Part shown: piece by piece, positions 17,047 to 25,719 of the stretch
Layout: every line of letters starts with the position of its first letter
Numbering within the stretch: position 1 is the first letter of the stretch
IMG/VR virus record: IMGVR_UViG_3300009085_000059
Span: 1 to 34,996 of that record
DNA from: a virus
Direction: 5' to 3' (one strand)
DNA length: 34,996 bases
Notes under the pieces: generated by a model
Seen by the model: the letters and a program-made list of their open reading frames with translations, nothing else
What the model was told of the DNA's origin: nothing
The model's database searches: none
Position numbers and translations under genes: made by a program

Positions 17047-18279
17047 ATGAGTTGGATAGAGCAATTAAGTAATGTTGAGGTAGAGATAATCACAGGCGAC
17101 GGAAAACGCTTTAAGCCATTGTGGAAAGAGGCGAAGCGGTCAAAAAACTACAACACATCAGCCTATAATTTTATTAACGTTGCCGGCACATTGATCGACC
17201 GACAGTTGCCGGAGGGATACCAATACGATACTACAATTATATTTCAGGGTGAAAGTCATTTAGCCGTGTCTGATGAGTTTCAAATGTCAGCAGATGATCG
17301 CAGGTTTTGGACTATTATTCACCCGTACTGGGGTGAGATAATGGTGCAGCCAATGAGCATTGAGGAGGACAAAACGGTACTAAACATAACCGCATTTAAA
17401 ATAAAGGTTTGGGAAACTATATCATCCGATTACCCTATCCAAAAGCAGCTGTCAAATGACCGTGTTGCAGAGCTGAATGATGAGGTTAACGAGATGGCCG
17501 CGCAATCATTCGAGGCGCAAATACCCGAATTAGACACGGAGGTCAGAGCCGCGCTGATGGAGACGGTTGAGATTGCAGATGTTGAGGTGACTAAACTTAT
17601 GAAGCTGAGTGAAGATTTTGCAAAGTTTAAAGGCAAGGTTTCAGCCGCAAAGGCAAGAATTAACGACGCAACTCAGTCGGCTATTGACGTAATGCGAACA
17701 GTTCAGGCCGTTATCAATTACCCCGTTCAGGTGATTCAATCTGTTAAAGATCGGATTGCAGTTGCGATGGAATTAAAAAATAAATTGACCGCTATCTTTT
17801 TTCGCAAAGCATCGAAAAAAGATTTGGTAATGTACGAATCCATCATATCCGGTGTTGTCGCGATGATGGCCACATCTGCCATTGATCCGGGCGAAGAAGA
17901 CTATCAACTGCGAACTGAGATAGTTGAGACCGTGGATAACGTGCGCACCAGCTATGAAGACTACTTAATGCAACTCGACAATACGCAGTCCACGCGGTCA
18001 GATGATGTCGACGGTTTTACGCCTGACCCTGATGTTTCAAACGCGCTAAACGCGGCCATAATGGAGGCGTTGGCTAATGTTTACGATTACTCATTTGGCG
18101 CAAAACAGGAAAGAATAATCATGTTGGAAGAGGACTCAAACCCTATTTTATTGACTCATCGTTTTTACGGGCTTGATGCTAACGATGATAATTTGGCGTT
18201 CTTTATTCGGACAAATGCGTTATCTTTGGATGAGCTATTTGAGGTCAGAAAGGGAAGGCGAATATCATATTTTGTGTAA
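17047..18279 (+). CDS. Mu gp43-like (gpN, 'DNA circularization') baseplate protein
   Basis: A 410-residue protein of the DNA_circ_N / Mu gpN group, needed for baseplate hub assembly; the historical family name comes from another phage. Features are a beta-rich N-terminal domain (EVEIITGDGKRFKPLWKEAK; residues about 70-95 FQGESHLAVSDEFQMSADDR), a long helical middle (about 140-250), and the C-terminal segment THRFYGLDANDDNLAFFIRT close to the end, typical for the family. Followed by gp44- and gp45-like genes. Confidence 0.78.
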   Translation: MSWIEQLSNVEVEIITGDGKRFKPLWKEAKRSKNYNTSAYNFINVAGTLIDRQLPEGYQYDTTIIFQGESHLAVSDEFQMSADDRRFWTIIHPYWGEIMVQPMSIEEDKTVLNITAFKIKVWETISSDYPIQKQLSNDRVAELNDEVNEMAAQSFEAQIPELDTEVRAALMETVEIADVEVTKLMKLSEDFAKFKGKVSAAKARINDATQSAIDVMRTVQAVINYPVQVIQSVKDRIAVAMELKNKLTAIFFRKASKKDLVMYESIISGVVAMMATSAIDPGEEDYQLRTEIVETVDNVRTSYEDYLMQLDNTQSTRSDDVDGFTPDPDVSNALNAAIMEALANVYDYSFGAKQERIIMLEEDSNPILLTHRFYGLDANDDNLAFFIRTNALSLDELFEVRKGRRISYFV

Positions 18280-19325
18280 TGCTAAAGATTAAGATAAACG
18301 GTCGTAACTATTACAATTTTAATAACGTGAATCTTGATTTGCGTTATGATTCGCTTGCCTCAACATTTTCATTTGATGGGTACTTTGATCCTGACAATAT
18401 CGAACACCGAAAATTGTTTAGGCCGTTATCATATCATTCGATTCAGATTTGGGAGGAAAACGTTTTGTTAATCAGTGGCTATATCCTTTCTCATAAATTT
18501 TCAGCCTCATCTAAAAACAACCTTGTTCCCGTGTCGGGATATGCAAAGACCGGAATACTGGGTGACATTTCAATACCGACATCCCTTTACCCACTCGAAA
18601 CGAACAAAAAAAATCTCAAAGAAATAACCGAAAGGCTTATTGAACCGTTTGGTATTGGCCTTGTGATTGATTCGGATGTTGAGGAAGACGCTCTGAAATT
18701 ATATGATAAAAGCAATTCGGATGGCAAAGATACTATTGGGGGTTACATTTCCGAATTAGCTTGTCAACGCAACATCATTGTCACGCACACCCCCGCGGGT
18801 AATTTGCGATTCACGCGCCCTCAGAAGGTGGGTGCGGCGGTCGCTATTTACGATGAAAATATGCCGTCTATTCAGATGGACATTGAATTTAACGGACAAG
18901 GATTACACTCACATTTAACCGTGTTGAGACAGGGTACAGTAGGAAGCGATATAGAGGCCGATGTTGATAGCGTCAATCCGATGGTGTTACAGTACCGGCC
19001 ATTGGTTAAAGAGCAAACCAAAGGGGCGGCGGGTGATGCCGACAAGGCCGCAAAAAATGCTTTGTCAGATGAATTAAAAAACATCGTTTTGACAATTGAA
19101 ACAGACAGATGGACATGGAACAATGACAGGGCGCAAATAGTAATGAGGCCAAATAATTATATCACTGTATCATCCCCAAAATGTTTTCTTTCAACGCCTT
19201 CCAACTGGTTCGTTCAATCGGTTGTTTTATCGGAATCATCAGAGGGTAGAAAGGCCGTGATGACGTGCGTAATGCCTGAGTCTTTCAACGATGATTCTCC
19301 AAAATCAGTTTTTGACAATGATTAG
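18279..19325 (+). CDS. Baseplate hub protein, Mu gp44-like (gpP)
   Basis: A 348-residue hub protein of the gp44/gpD type, which trimerises around the spike at the base of the tube. The start (NVNLDLRYDSLASTFSFDGY) and the central ITERLIEPFGIGLVIDSDVE then GGYISELACQRNIIVTHTP block, followed by GNLRFTRP, are the usual hub segments. Start overlaps the preceding stop (TAATG) and the end overlaps the next gene by 8 bases. Confidence 0.85.
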   Translation: MLKIKINGRNYYNFNNVNLDLRYDSLASTFSFDGYFDPDNIEHRKLFRPLSYHSIQIWEENVLLISGYILSHKFSASSKNNLVPVSGYAKTGILGDISIPTSLYPLETNKKNLKEITERLIEPFGIGLVIDSDVEEDALKLYDKSNSDGKDTIGGYISELACQRNIIVTHTPAGNLRFTRPQKVGAAVAIYDENMPSIQMDIEFNGQGLHSHLTVLRQGTVGSDIEADVDSVNPMVLQYRPLVKEQTKGAAGDADKAAKNALSDELKNIVLTIETDRWTWNNDRAQIVMRPNNYITVSSPKCFLSTPSNWFVQSVVLSESSEGRKAVMTCVMPESFNDDSPKSVFDND

Positions 19326-19809
19326 AATTGCAAAATATAACGGTGAAATAATAGAGGCTGGCAGGCGAATAATCAAGTCGTTTGTCAAGTCAAAAAAAGA
19401 CGTTCACACATCCTTTCAATCCGCGTGTTGGGGTGATGATTCAACGCCAATCGCGGGGGCTGATGTGATTCACGCACAAACGGCAACCGATGACACAGTT
19501 ATTTTAGGAGTTATCAATGTTTCACAAAAAACAACGGCGGGCGAAAAACGCATATTTGCAACGGACACATCTGGAGCGGTCGTATTTGACATTTGGCTTC
19601 GGGCTGATGGCACAGTTGAGATAGGTGGGGATTCAGATTTTGCCGTGAAATACATACCTTTAGACTCCGCATTGCAGTCATTTGCAGGGCTAATAAATGC
19701 TGAATTAGTAAAGATTGCGGCGGCCATAACGCCTGCGGGGGCATATGTGCCAACACCCGTATCGGTTAATATTTCAGGATCAAAAAACGCAAAAATAAAA
19801 ACTATATAA
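19318..19809 (+). CDS. Baseplate spike protein, Mu gp45-like
   Basis: A 163-residue protein following the hub, the place of the membrane-piercing spike. It is beta-rich with the expected strands (VIHAQTATDDTVILGVINVS, GAVVFDIWLRADGTVEIGGD), the latter like the beta-helix needle, and an alanine-rich end. ATG 19318 overlaps the hub stop; a start at 19291 would add nine residues read inside the hub gene. Confidence 0.75.
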   Translation: MIRIAKYNGEIIEAGRRIIKSFVKSKKDVHTSFQSACWGDDSTPIAGADVIHAQTATDDTVILGVINVSQKTTAGEKRIFATDTSGAVVFDIWLRADGTVEIGGDSDFAVKYIPLDSALQSFAGLINAELVKIAAAITPAGAYVPTPVSVNISGSKNAKIKTI

Positions 19810-21924
19810 ATGGCTATCAACTATATAAGCAATTTAGAGCAAGGTGCGTCGGTACGGGAAAAGCTAAACGAGGTAATAACTAAAACCAACCTTGTCCCCA
19901 ATAAGGTTGATAAAATACCCACGGCTCAACCTGGCAATGTTGCCGTGTGGGGTGAGGGTGGTGTGTTGCTTGATAGCGGAGTAACCCCCGGCGGTGGAGC
20001 TGGTTCAAACGTTCCGGATTGGGAGACTGTTAGATATGATCCTTTGCCCATTGATTATGTTGTCCAGTTTTCGGGGCGGTTATTTACGTCAAAAGTAGAG
20101 GACAACCTTAATAACATGCCCCCTATTGAAGGTGATGAAAACGATTATTGGAAGCTAACGACCGAAAGCAAAGCCACGGGCGCACCTGTTTGGGAGGCCG
20201 GCACTTTTTTGATTGAAAGATCAGAAGTATTAAAATTAAATATTTCAGACAACAAATATTACAAGTACATATTACGCGCACCTGTTCCGTTTATTTCCGA
20301 GGATTTTTATTTGGAATTATTGGCAGGTAGTTGGCAGATTTTAGGATCAGATGGCAATAGTTCGGGTTCGTCGTGGTTATCGGTTCATGTTGATAGTGCA
20401 TTGATTCAAGAGTTTATAGCGTTGCCTTATACTGTCTACACTATCGACGCGTCTGCAAATCCGGTATTGGCAAAGGTGCCTGATGCCGTGCTTGGTAATA
20501 CTGATGAGTTTAAATTTAAGTTAAACATTGATACCCATAAAGTAACCATTACCACGGTTGGCGGGACTCAATTAATAGGTCTGGGCACATCGGTGATAAT
20601 TCCGACCATTGGCGCATCCGTGCAACTAAAAGCTGACAACGACCACTATGGCATAACAGACGATACCCGTCAACTCGCATCAATTGTTACTATCACAGCC
20701 AACCGCGATTTTTCAACCGACGGTTTTGAGAACAACATTATCTATCAGATACACCCTAACGGCGGCGAAATAACCATCTTGTTACCAACTGCATACGTGT
20801 TATCAGACAACATCGTTATTCGGTCTCACTTTGAGCAGATCGGATCAGGGCGGGTGAGTATCGGAGCCGCTACGGGGTTAATAGGCGGTGAATCAACGAT
20901 AGTTTTAAATGACAATAATCAAGGGCTTGATATTATTTGGGCTGGCTTGACATATACCACGGCCAACGATTCGCGGCCTAAGGCTTTAACGGCTTCTTTC
21001 ACCTCTTATCCGGTGTCAGAAAACAGCACCATCAACGACACTGTAACCGGTACTTTTTTTAAGCAACGCGTATCGACAATTGAGGATCCACGCTTTGACA
21101 AGGTTACGGCCGTTGAAAGCAGCGTTGTTGTGACGGCCAATCCTACCGACCCTTACCAAGTCATCTCAAGCTCCATCACCGATGCGGGGGTGTTGATTGG
21201 GGAAATAGCGGAAGGGTCAATTAATATTTTGGCAAATCTACGGCGTACAGGGGTTAATTTGAACGTCTATTTTACATACCTAAAACGAACAGCGGCGGGT
21301 GTTGAAACGTTGATTGCAACGTCTTCGGTTATCCCTGTCACATCTGATACAACGTTGCAGTACCTTGCATCATCGGTGCATGCCGCGTTCGGCATGCTTG
21401 TAACTGATCAGTTGATCGTTAGGATGTATGGCCGCAAAGCTACAACAGGAACAAACCCGACAGCATTCTGGTCGGTTGAGGGGGTGAATGCTACGCGGTC
21501 AACTATTGAGGTGGCAGCGGGTACGATTGCGCATAATACATTGGCGGGGAGAAATTTGATGGGAGCGCATGAGGTGGTAGCGGTAACAGGCGCAGTGTCT
21601 GGTATCGAAAGATCGTTGTCTATATCAACCAATAATATTGACTTAGATTTTAATAATTATTTTCAATTAGTTGGATCTAACCGTGTGGCTATTTCGGCAA
21701 ACACAACAATAAGTTTTGCAAATGCAACAAATGCAAGATTTGCTACGTTTAAAATATTAATTACTAATTTATCTACAGTTACGTTTCCAACTGGGACAAT
21801 AAGCGGAGATTCAAGGATTGCCAGTAGAATTTTTACCCCTCTTTTAAATGGTAATTATACTGTTTCTATTTTTATAACATCATCTGATAATGAAGTAGTT
21901 ATCTCTCAACAACCATCAATATGA
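19810..21924 (+). CDS. Putative tail fibre / receptor-binding protein
   Basis: A 704-residue fibre-like protein, starting without a gap after the spike gene. The N-terminal 60 residues (LEQGASVREKLNEVITKTNL, then AVWGEGGVLLDSGVTPGG) look like a trimeric anchor; long beta-rich, Thr/Val-rich repeats follow; from about residue 605 the composition changes to Asn/Ile-rich with A/T-rich codons, a likely tip domain. Its stop overlaps the next start, so the two could form one fibre. Host range role is inferred. Confidence 0.7.
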   Translation: MAINYISNLEQGASVREKLNEVITKTNLVPNKVDKIPTAQPGNVAVWGEGGVLLDSGVTPGGGAGSNVPDWETVRYDPLPIDYVVQFSGRLFTSKVEDNLNNMPPIEGDENDYWKLTTESKATGAPVWEAGTFLIERSEVLKLNISDNKYYKYILRAPVPFISEDFYLELLAGSWQILGSDGNSSGSSWLSVHVDSALIQEFIALPYTVYTIDASANPVLAKVPDAVLGNTDEFKFKLNIDTHKVTITTVGGTQLIGLGTSVIIPTIGASVQLKADNDHYGITDDTRQLASIVTITANRDFSTDGFENNIIYQIHPNGGEITILLPTAYVLSDNIVIRSHFEQIGSGRVSIGAATGLIGGESTIVLNDNNQGLDIIWAGLTYTTANDSRPKALTASFTSYPVSENSTINDTVTGTFFKQRVSTIEDPRFDKVTAVESSVVVTANPTDPYQVISSSITDAGVLIGEIAEGSINILANLRRTGVNLNVYFTYLKRTAAGVETLIATSSVIPVTSDTTLQYLASSVHAAFGMLVTDQLIVRMYGRKATTGTNPTAFWSVEGVNATRSTIEVAAGTIAHNTLAGRNLMGAHEVVAVTGAVSGIERSLSISTNNIDLDFNNYFQLVGSNRVAISANTTISFANATNARFATFKILITNLSTVTFPTGTISGDSRIASRIFTPLLNGNYTVSIFITSSDNEVVISQQPSI

Positions 21925-23420
21925 TAGGTCATTTCCATGCATTATTAGGCTTCGCATTGAGTCCTATTGATAATTATATTTTATCAGGAACAGGAACAAA
22001 TAGGATGGTTAGATCGACATCGGGAACATCTGGGTTCGTGAATATTGACACTAATAATATAATGACATCAGGGTTTGTCGCCAGATGGTGTAATGATCTT
22101 TTCCTCCTAGGAGGCAATGCTTTTGGTTATTCCGCAAATGGGATAAACATAATTGAATCTCCTCAGTCAAAGGTATTATTTACAAATAATGTTTATGACT
22201 TTATTTATTCTCAAAATGGCTTCTATCTTGCTGGAGGATATGGTGGCTCCTATTCAATTGCTTGTTCGTCAGATGGTAAAAATTGGGCAGGCTGTAACAA
22301 TTATCTTAATATATATTGTTTATCATTTATAAATGTTAATGGGACTATTTGGTGTTTAGGTCAAGGGAATACAGATACAGTATTAACTACATCAGATGGA
22401 GTTAATTTTACGAAAAGAGGTAAAGTGTCAAACACTTGGTCTGACCAAGTATGTTTTGGAGGTGATTATCACAATGGCACTATAGTGATTGCAGGTGAGG
22501 GAACACGTACCCTTTCTTGGTCGACAGATGGGGGTACCACTTGGTATGGCAATAAAACAATATTTTCAACCCGAGGAAGAGATGTTAAATATGTTCCATT
22601 TTTAGACAGGTGGATTGCGGTGGGATACGGAACAAACAATATTGCAATATCAACTGATAATACAGGAACATCATGGACGGGATTAGGCAGTGTTGTATTT
22701 GCGGGAGGAGGGAATTATGTTATTCCAGCAAGCGATAAGGTTTTGATAACCGGTATCGCCTTAGCAAGTGGAGATAATACGGTCGCATATTCTACAACTG
22801 GAACTGATTGGACAGGACTAGGACAAACAGTTTTTTTAAATAATGGGCAAAAAGGGACATTTAATAGACTCCCTGGTATTGCAACTGCCGTGCCGATGTG
22901 GAATTTTTTAGGAGACTCAATAACAATACAGCGCAAATGGACAAATCCACTCGCAAAATTTCAACAGATTTACAATACAAATTACGGCGTTTCAGGCCAC
23001 ACATCTACTAATTTATTAACTCTTTTAAATTCCGGAACATTCCCATCGAAAAAATCTTCAGATGAATATGTTTTTGTTTCAATTGGAACAAATGATGTGA
23101 GGACTAATGTTTCATTGTCTACATTTACTTCAAATATTAACGCTATAATTGCTAAACTTGTTAGCATGGGGTATGATTATTCAAATATAATACTACCAAC
23201 AATATACTATCTTAGTGATTATGGGAATGGAAATTTTGCATTATTGCAAAGTTACAACTCAATGATATCAGGGAAATGGTCTAGTTTATCAATGGTTATT
23301 CAACCTGATGTTTATACTTATATGGCAAACAATGGGGGGGGATCATTGTTGTCCGATGGCATTCATCCTACCGATGCAGGTGGATTAGTAATTGCCAACT
23401 ACTACAATTCTATATTATAA
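21921..23420 (+). CDS. Tail fibre tip with beta-propeller-like repeats and SGNH hydrolase domain
   Basis: A 499-residue protein. Residues about 20-320 have repeated Asp-box/kelch-like units (SSDGKNW, TSDGVNF, STDGGTTW, STDNTGTSWTG, STTGTDWTG), as in BNR beta-propellers. The last 170 residues are an SGNH/GDSL esterase: FLGDS with Ser333, NYGVSGHTS with Gly356/Gly359, IGTND with Asn391, and DGIHPTDAG with Asp479 and His482. Such domains remove acyl groups from sugars. As a fibre tip this would recognise and deacetylate a host surface glycan. The gene is clearly A/T-richer than the late genes before it, suggesting transfer. Confidence 0.85.
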   Translation: MIGHFHALLGFALSPIDNYILSGTGTNRMVRSTSGTSGFVNIDTNNIMTSGFVARWCNDLFLLGGNAFGYSANGINIIESPQSKVLFTNNVYDFIYSQNGFYLAGGYGGSYSIACSSDGKNWAGCNNYLNIYCLSFINVNGTIWCLGQGNTDTVLTTSDGVNFTKRGKVSNTWSDQVCFGGDYHNGTIVIAGEGTRTLSWSTDGGTTWYGNKTIFSTRGRDVKYVPFLDRWIAVGYGTNNIAISTDNTGTSWTGLGSVVFAGGGNYVIPASDKVLITGIALASGDNTVAYSTTGTDWTGLGQTVFLNNGQKGTFNRLPGIATAVPMWNFLGDSITIQRKWTNPLAKFQQIYNTNYGVSGHTSTNLLTLLNSGTFPSKKSSDEYVFVSIGTNDVRTNVSLSTFTSNINAIIAKLVSMGYDYSNIILPTIYYLSDYGNGNFALLQSYNSMISGKWSSLSMVIQPDVYTYMANNGGGSLLSDGIHPTDAGGLVIANYYNSIL

Positions 23421-23465
23421 ATACGGTTATTAAATGCATGGCTAACAAATTGTAAAATTAATCAC

Positions 23466-23473
23466 TATCTTTA
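23466..23473 (+). promoter_or_regulatory. Possible promoter before the lysis region
   Basis: TATCTTTA is one base off TAnnTTTG, in the A/T-rich gap 23421-23526 after the fibre genes. A TTG at 23450-23452 is only 13 bases upstream, short for a -33 element. The gap holds nothing else that I can see. Confidence 0.3.
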
Positions 23474-23526
23474 TCACTCTAATAGTTGCATTTTGCAGCG
23501 TAAATTAACAACTAAAACAAAACATC

Positions 23527-23589
23527 ATGACATCAGTTCGTGTTTCTACGCCCGCAACGCCAAAGAAAAAAGGCACTAAAGGTAAGTAA
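23527..23589 (+). CDS. Very small basic protein, 20 residues
   Basis: MTSVRVSTPATPKKKGTKGK: a short Thr/Pro stretch with a Lys/Gly-rich end. It is preceded by the A-rich leader (AACAAAACATC) seen at other late starts, and its TAA is followed without a gap by the next ATG, which argues for translation. Function unknown. Confidence 0.5.
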   Translation: MTSVRVSTPATPKKKGTKGK

Positions 23590-23982
23590 ATGGAGTTAGC
23601 AATCGACAAAAGGACATCAACAGCCATTTTCATTGTGATCGCTTTATACATATGCTCATCACACATTTATTCAATGGGGGAGTATATGGGAATGGGTGGA
23701 TCAGATGAATTTTGGAAGGCATTTGATAAGTGCAATGATCGCATTCTGGCCATTGGCCTTTTGTCGATTGCCTCCTTTTGTTTTGTTGATTTGCGTACCC
23801 GTTTGCTTTGTTACGCGTCAATGTTTTATGTGGCGGTTCGGTGCTTGCTTGAGGTGATTTATATCTATGATAATTTCGGTGATTATGATGTGTACTGGAC
23901 ATTAAGCGGTTTATATTGCGTTTTCGTTATGCTTTCTTACTCAATAACATCTATCTATGACGCCCGCCGTAGAAAACTTTAA
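23590..23982 (+). CDS. Multi-pass membrane protein, possible lysis-region protein
   Basis: A 130-residue protein with about four hydrophobic segments: AIFIVIALYICSSHIY (12-28), ILAIGLLSIASFCFVD (52-67), a third around 73-92 (LCYASMFYVAVRCLLEVIYI), and SGLYCVFVMLSYSITSIYDA (106-125). It begins immediately after the 20-residue protein and precedes the endolysin by two genes. A holin role is possible, but nothing in the sequence proves it. Confidence 0.6.
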   Translation: MELAIDKRTSTAIFIVIALYICSSHIYSMGEYMGMGGSDEFWKAFDKCNDRILAIGLLSIASFCFVDLRTRLLCYASMFYVAVRCLLEVIYIYDNFGDYDVYWTLSGLYCVFVMLSYSITSIYDARRRKL

Positions 23983-24289
23983 AAATGGTTGGATAACCAT
24001 GACAGCAACGTTTGCAATCTCTATGATTACGATCATCTTTGCATCAAAATTAGGCGCAATTGACACCGATAAAAGGGAGACGGAGCAAGAAAAAAAAGAG
24101 TTTCAAATCGAACTTGATGCAAGGTTTGAAAAGAAGGCTGATAAAACATGGGTTATCGAGCAAGTTACAACCGTTGAGGCAAAGAGTGCGATTACAGACG
24201 TATGGGTTAAAGATATGTTAAATAAAATATATCAGCAAAACGTGGATAATACAAAACGAATTGATGATTTTATAAAAGCTAGCAAATGA
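23957..24289 (+). CDS. Small single-pass membrane protein with coiled coil
   Basis: A 110-residue protein with one N-terminal membrane segment (TATFAISMITIIFASKLG, about 16-33) and a long charged helix (DKRETEQEKKEFQIELDARF onward), probably coiled coil. The topology recalls spanin-like or holin-accessory proteins in lysis regions. It overlaps the preceding gene by 26 bases and the endolysin by 4. A start at 23999 is an alternative. Confidence 0.55.
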   Translation: MTPAVENFKNGWITMTATFAISMITIIFASKLGAIDTDKRETEQEKKEFQIELDARFEKKADKTWVIEQVTTVEAKSAITDVWVKDMLNKIYQQNVDNTKRIDDFIKASK

Positions 24290-24711
24290 AAAAAGCAAAG
24301 CACTTCGGGATTAAAGAACTAGTATCGCGCGCGTGTTACGAAAAGGTTGGGGAGTCAGCATGGCAGTTTTTTGATGGAAAAGCAATTGACACACTTGATT
24401 GGTTCCGCGAAAAAATTGGGCTGCCAATCACCGTCAATGATTGGGCGTGGGGTGGCCAATACCAACACCGCGGCTTTCGATGGGATGATTGCGCTATCGG
24501 TGCTTCAAAATCAGCACATAAGGAGGGCAAAGCGTTTGATTTTAGCGTTAAGGGGATGACAGACAATGAGGTCAAGGACTGGATAGAAGAGAATGAAAGC
24601 GAATTGCCATATCGAATCAGGATTGAAGAAGAAGATACTAACGCAAAGGTGCATTTCGATACACGGCGTCTCGATACAGATGCCGAAAAAATTAAATATT
24701 TCAGACCATGA
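24286..24711 (+). CDS. Endolysin, peptidase M15-like
   Basis: A 141-residue zinc peptidase that probably cuts peptide cross-links of peptidoglycan at the end of infection. The M15 metal site is clear: SAHKEGKAFDF, with His78 and Asp85, and VHFDTR with His123. The rest fits the short single-domain phage enzymes (SRACYEKVGESAWQFFDG; ITVNDWAWGG). No signal peptide or wall-binding domain is present, so release would need a holin. The genes around it encode small membrane proteins, a lysis cassette. Confidence 0.88.
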   Translation: MKKAKHFGIKELVSRACYEKVGESAWQFFDGKAIDTLDWFREKIGLPITVNDWAWGGQYQHRGFRWDDCAIGASKSAHKEGKAFDFSVKGMTDNEVKDWIEENESELPYRIRIEEEDTNAKVHFDTRRLDTDAEKIKYFRP

Positions 24712-24902
24712 CATCAAATTATTACGCTCCAACGCCCAAGAAGTTACGCCAATTGGGCGACAGCCTGCTCAGTGTAGGTGCATTCGTTGGCAGTTATGCC
24801 GCTTTCGAGGAAATGAAATGGGTTGCAATCGCGGCTTTTGCGTTAGGTGCAATCGGCAAGTTTTTAACCAACTTTTTTAAAGATGATACTCAACCTTCTT
24901 AA
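24708..24902 (+). CDS. Holin-like small membrane protein
   Basis: A 64-residue protein with two hydrophobic segments (LLSVGAFVGSYAAF, 20-33; WVAIAAFALGAIGKFLTNFF, 38-57), a basic start and a charged end. Size, topology and overlap (4 bases) with the endolysin fit a class II-like holin, which would open the inner membrane to the enzyme. Based on architecture only. Confidence 0.6.
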   Translation: MTSNYYAPTPKKLRQLGDSLLSVGAFVGSYAAFEEMKWVAIAAFALGAIGKFLTNFFKDDTQPS

Positions 24903-25107
24903 AAAAATCGCTTTGGCCGTCTGGTCTATTCTGTGCGTGGCATTTGGGGTGTTCGTAGCACTCAAATTTAAGGATCCGGAAACGGTTGTGAATAACTCAA
25001 TAGGTAAAATCAAGGGTCAAAATGATGTGACCAACACCCCCACTACAACTGTTGCTGTTGGGAAAAAGAAGTTTAGGTTGTTTGGGAAACGAAAAAAGGA
25101 GGGTTAA
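24883..25107 (+). CDS. Small membrane protein with basic tail, last gene of the late module
   Basis: A 74-residue protein with one membrane segment (IALAVWSILCVAFGVFVALK, 9-28), a polar stretch and a strongly basic end (KKKFRLFGKRKKEG). It overlaps the holin-like gene by 20 bases. It may be an inner-membrane spanin-like or accessory lysis protein; no family recognised. Its stop codon lies in the loop of the bidirectional terminator. Confidence 0.55.
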   Translation: MILNLLKKIALAVWSILCVAFGVFVALKFKDPETVVNNSIGKIKGQNDVTNTPTTTVAVGKKKFRLFGKRKKEG

Positions 25108-25116
25108 ACCTCCTTT
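25095..25116. terminator. Bidirectional terminator with both stop codons in its loop
   Basis: AAAGGAGG (25095-25102) pairs with CCTCCTTT (25109-25116), 8 bp, loop GTTAAA. TTAA (25104-25107) supplies the TAA of the rightward gene and the TAA of the leftward gene. Six A's (25092-25097) give a T run for leftward transcripts; the rightward tail (TTTAGCATTTTAG) is weaker. Confidence 0.8.
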
Positions 25117-25328
25117 AGCATTTTAGTGATCTCATCCTGTTGCTCATCCGATATTAATTCATAGATATTAACCCCGTCTGCAAAGATGTCGTGAATGACA
25201 TACATCTCTGGACTACCAGGATGCCCCGGGTCACCGTTTCGATAAGTGTGTACTTCTTTTTCGGCCGGCTCGTACTCGTAATGTACGGTCAGATCGACGC
25301 CTTGATAGGTGATTTCTTTTGATTGCAT
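25104..25328 (-). CDS. Conserved-looking small phage protein of unknown function
   Basis: A 74-residue acidic protein with strands (EITYQGVDLTVHYEYEPAE), the turn-rich DPGHPGSPEMYVIHDIFADG, and a C-terminal helix (SDEQQDEITKMLKEV). The arrangement resembles small early proteins of phages from Bacteroidota, but I know no function. Last gene of the leftward region. Its start lies inside the upstream ORF by 98 bases. Confidence 0.65.
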   Translation of the reverse strand: MQSKEITYQGVDLTVHYEYEPAEKEVHTYRNGDPGHPGSPEMYVIHDIFADGVNIYELISDEQQDEITKMLKEV

Positions 25329-25704
25329 ATGTCAAAATGTTTAATAGTTTAATTTGTTTTTCGTCGTTATCAACTTTTTCGATTACCGATAACATCAGCT
25401 TGTCCAGAAATGCAAGGTCTGAATAAAAGGCCGCTTCATCACGGTTTAAGGTCTCATCCGTGTACTTTGTCACCAACATTAATTTTCCGGTCGCGTGTTT
25501 GATTAGCGTTTTTAGCTCCAAATTCCAGTCGCCTGAGTCTTTTAGGATCTCTTCGCTGCGTGCCATAAAGGTATCTGACAAATGAGCTAGCAGCAGCGCG
25601 GTGTTGATGTACTTTTTAAATGCCTGCTTTTGCTCATCGGTAAGGTTTAATTGTGCTACTTGTTTTTGCACCTTACGGTATCGCTTTGGGTCTAGTTTAT
25701 CCAT
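25231..25704 (-). CDS. Helical protein of unknown function
   Basis: A 157-residue, largely helical protein (KVQKQVAQLNLTDEQKQAFK; DEAAFYSDLAFLDKLMLSVI). The start at 25704 carries the shared leader ACTACTACAATGG. The last ~32 residues (from about 25328 on) are Arg-rich and overlap the next gene in another frame, so the natural end may be partly a by-product of that gene. It follows the SSB-tip protein across a hairpin. No family recognised. Confidence 0.6.
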   Translation of the reverse strand: MDKLDPKRYRKVQKQVAQLNLTDEQKQAFKKYINTALLLAHLSDTFMARSEEILKDSGDWNLELKTLIKHATGKLMLVTKYTDETLNRDEAAFYSDLAFLDKLMLSVIEKVDNDEKQIKLLNILTYAIKRNHLSRRRSDRTLRVRAGRKRSTHLSKR

Positions 25705-25719
25705 TGTAGTAGTATTTAA

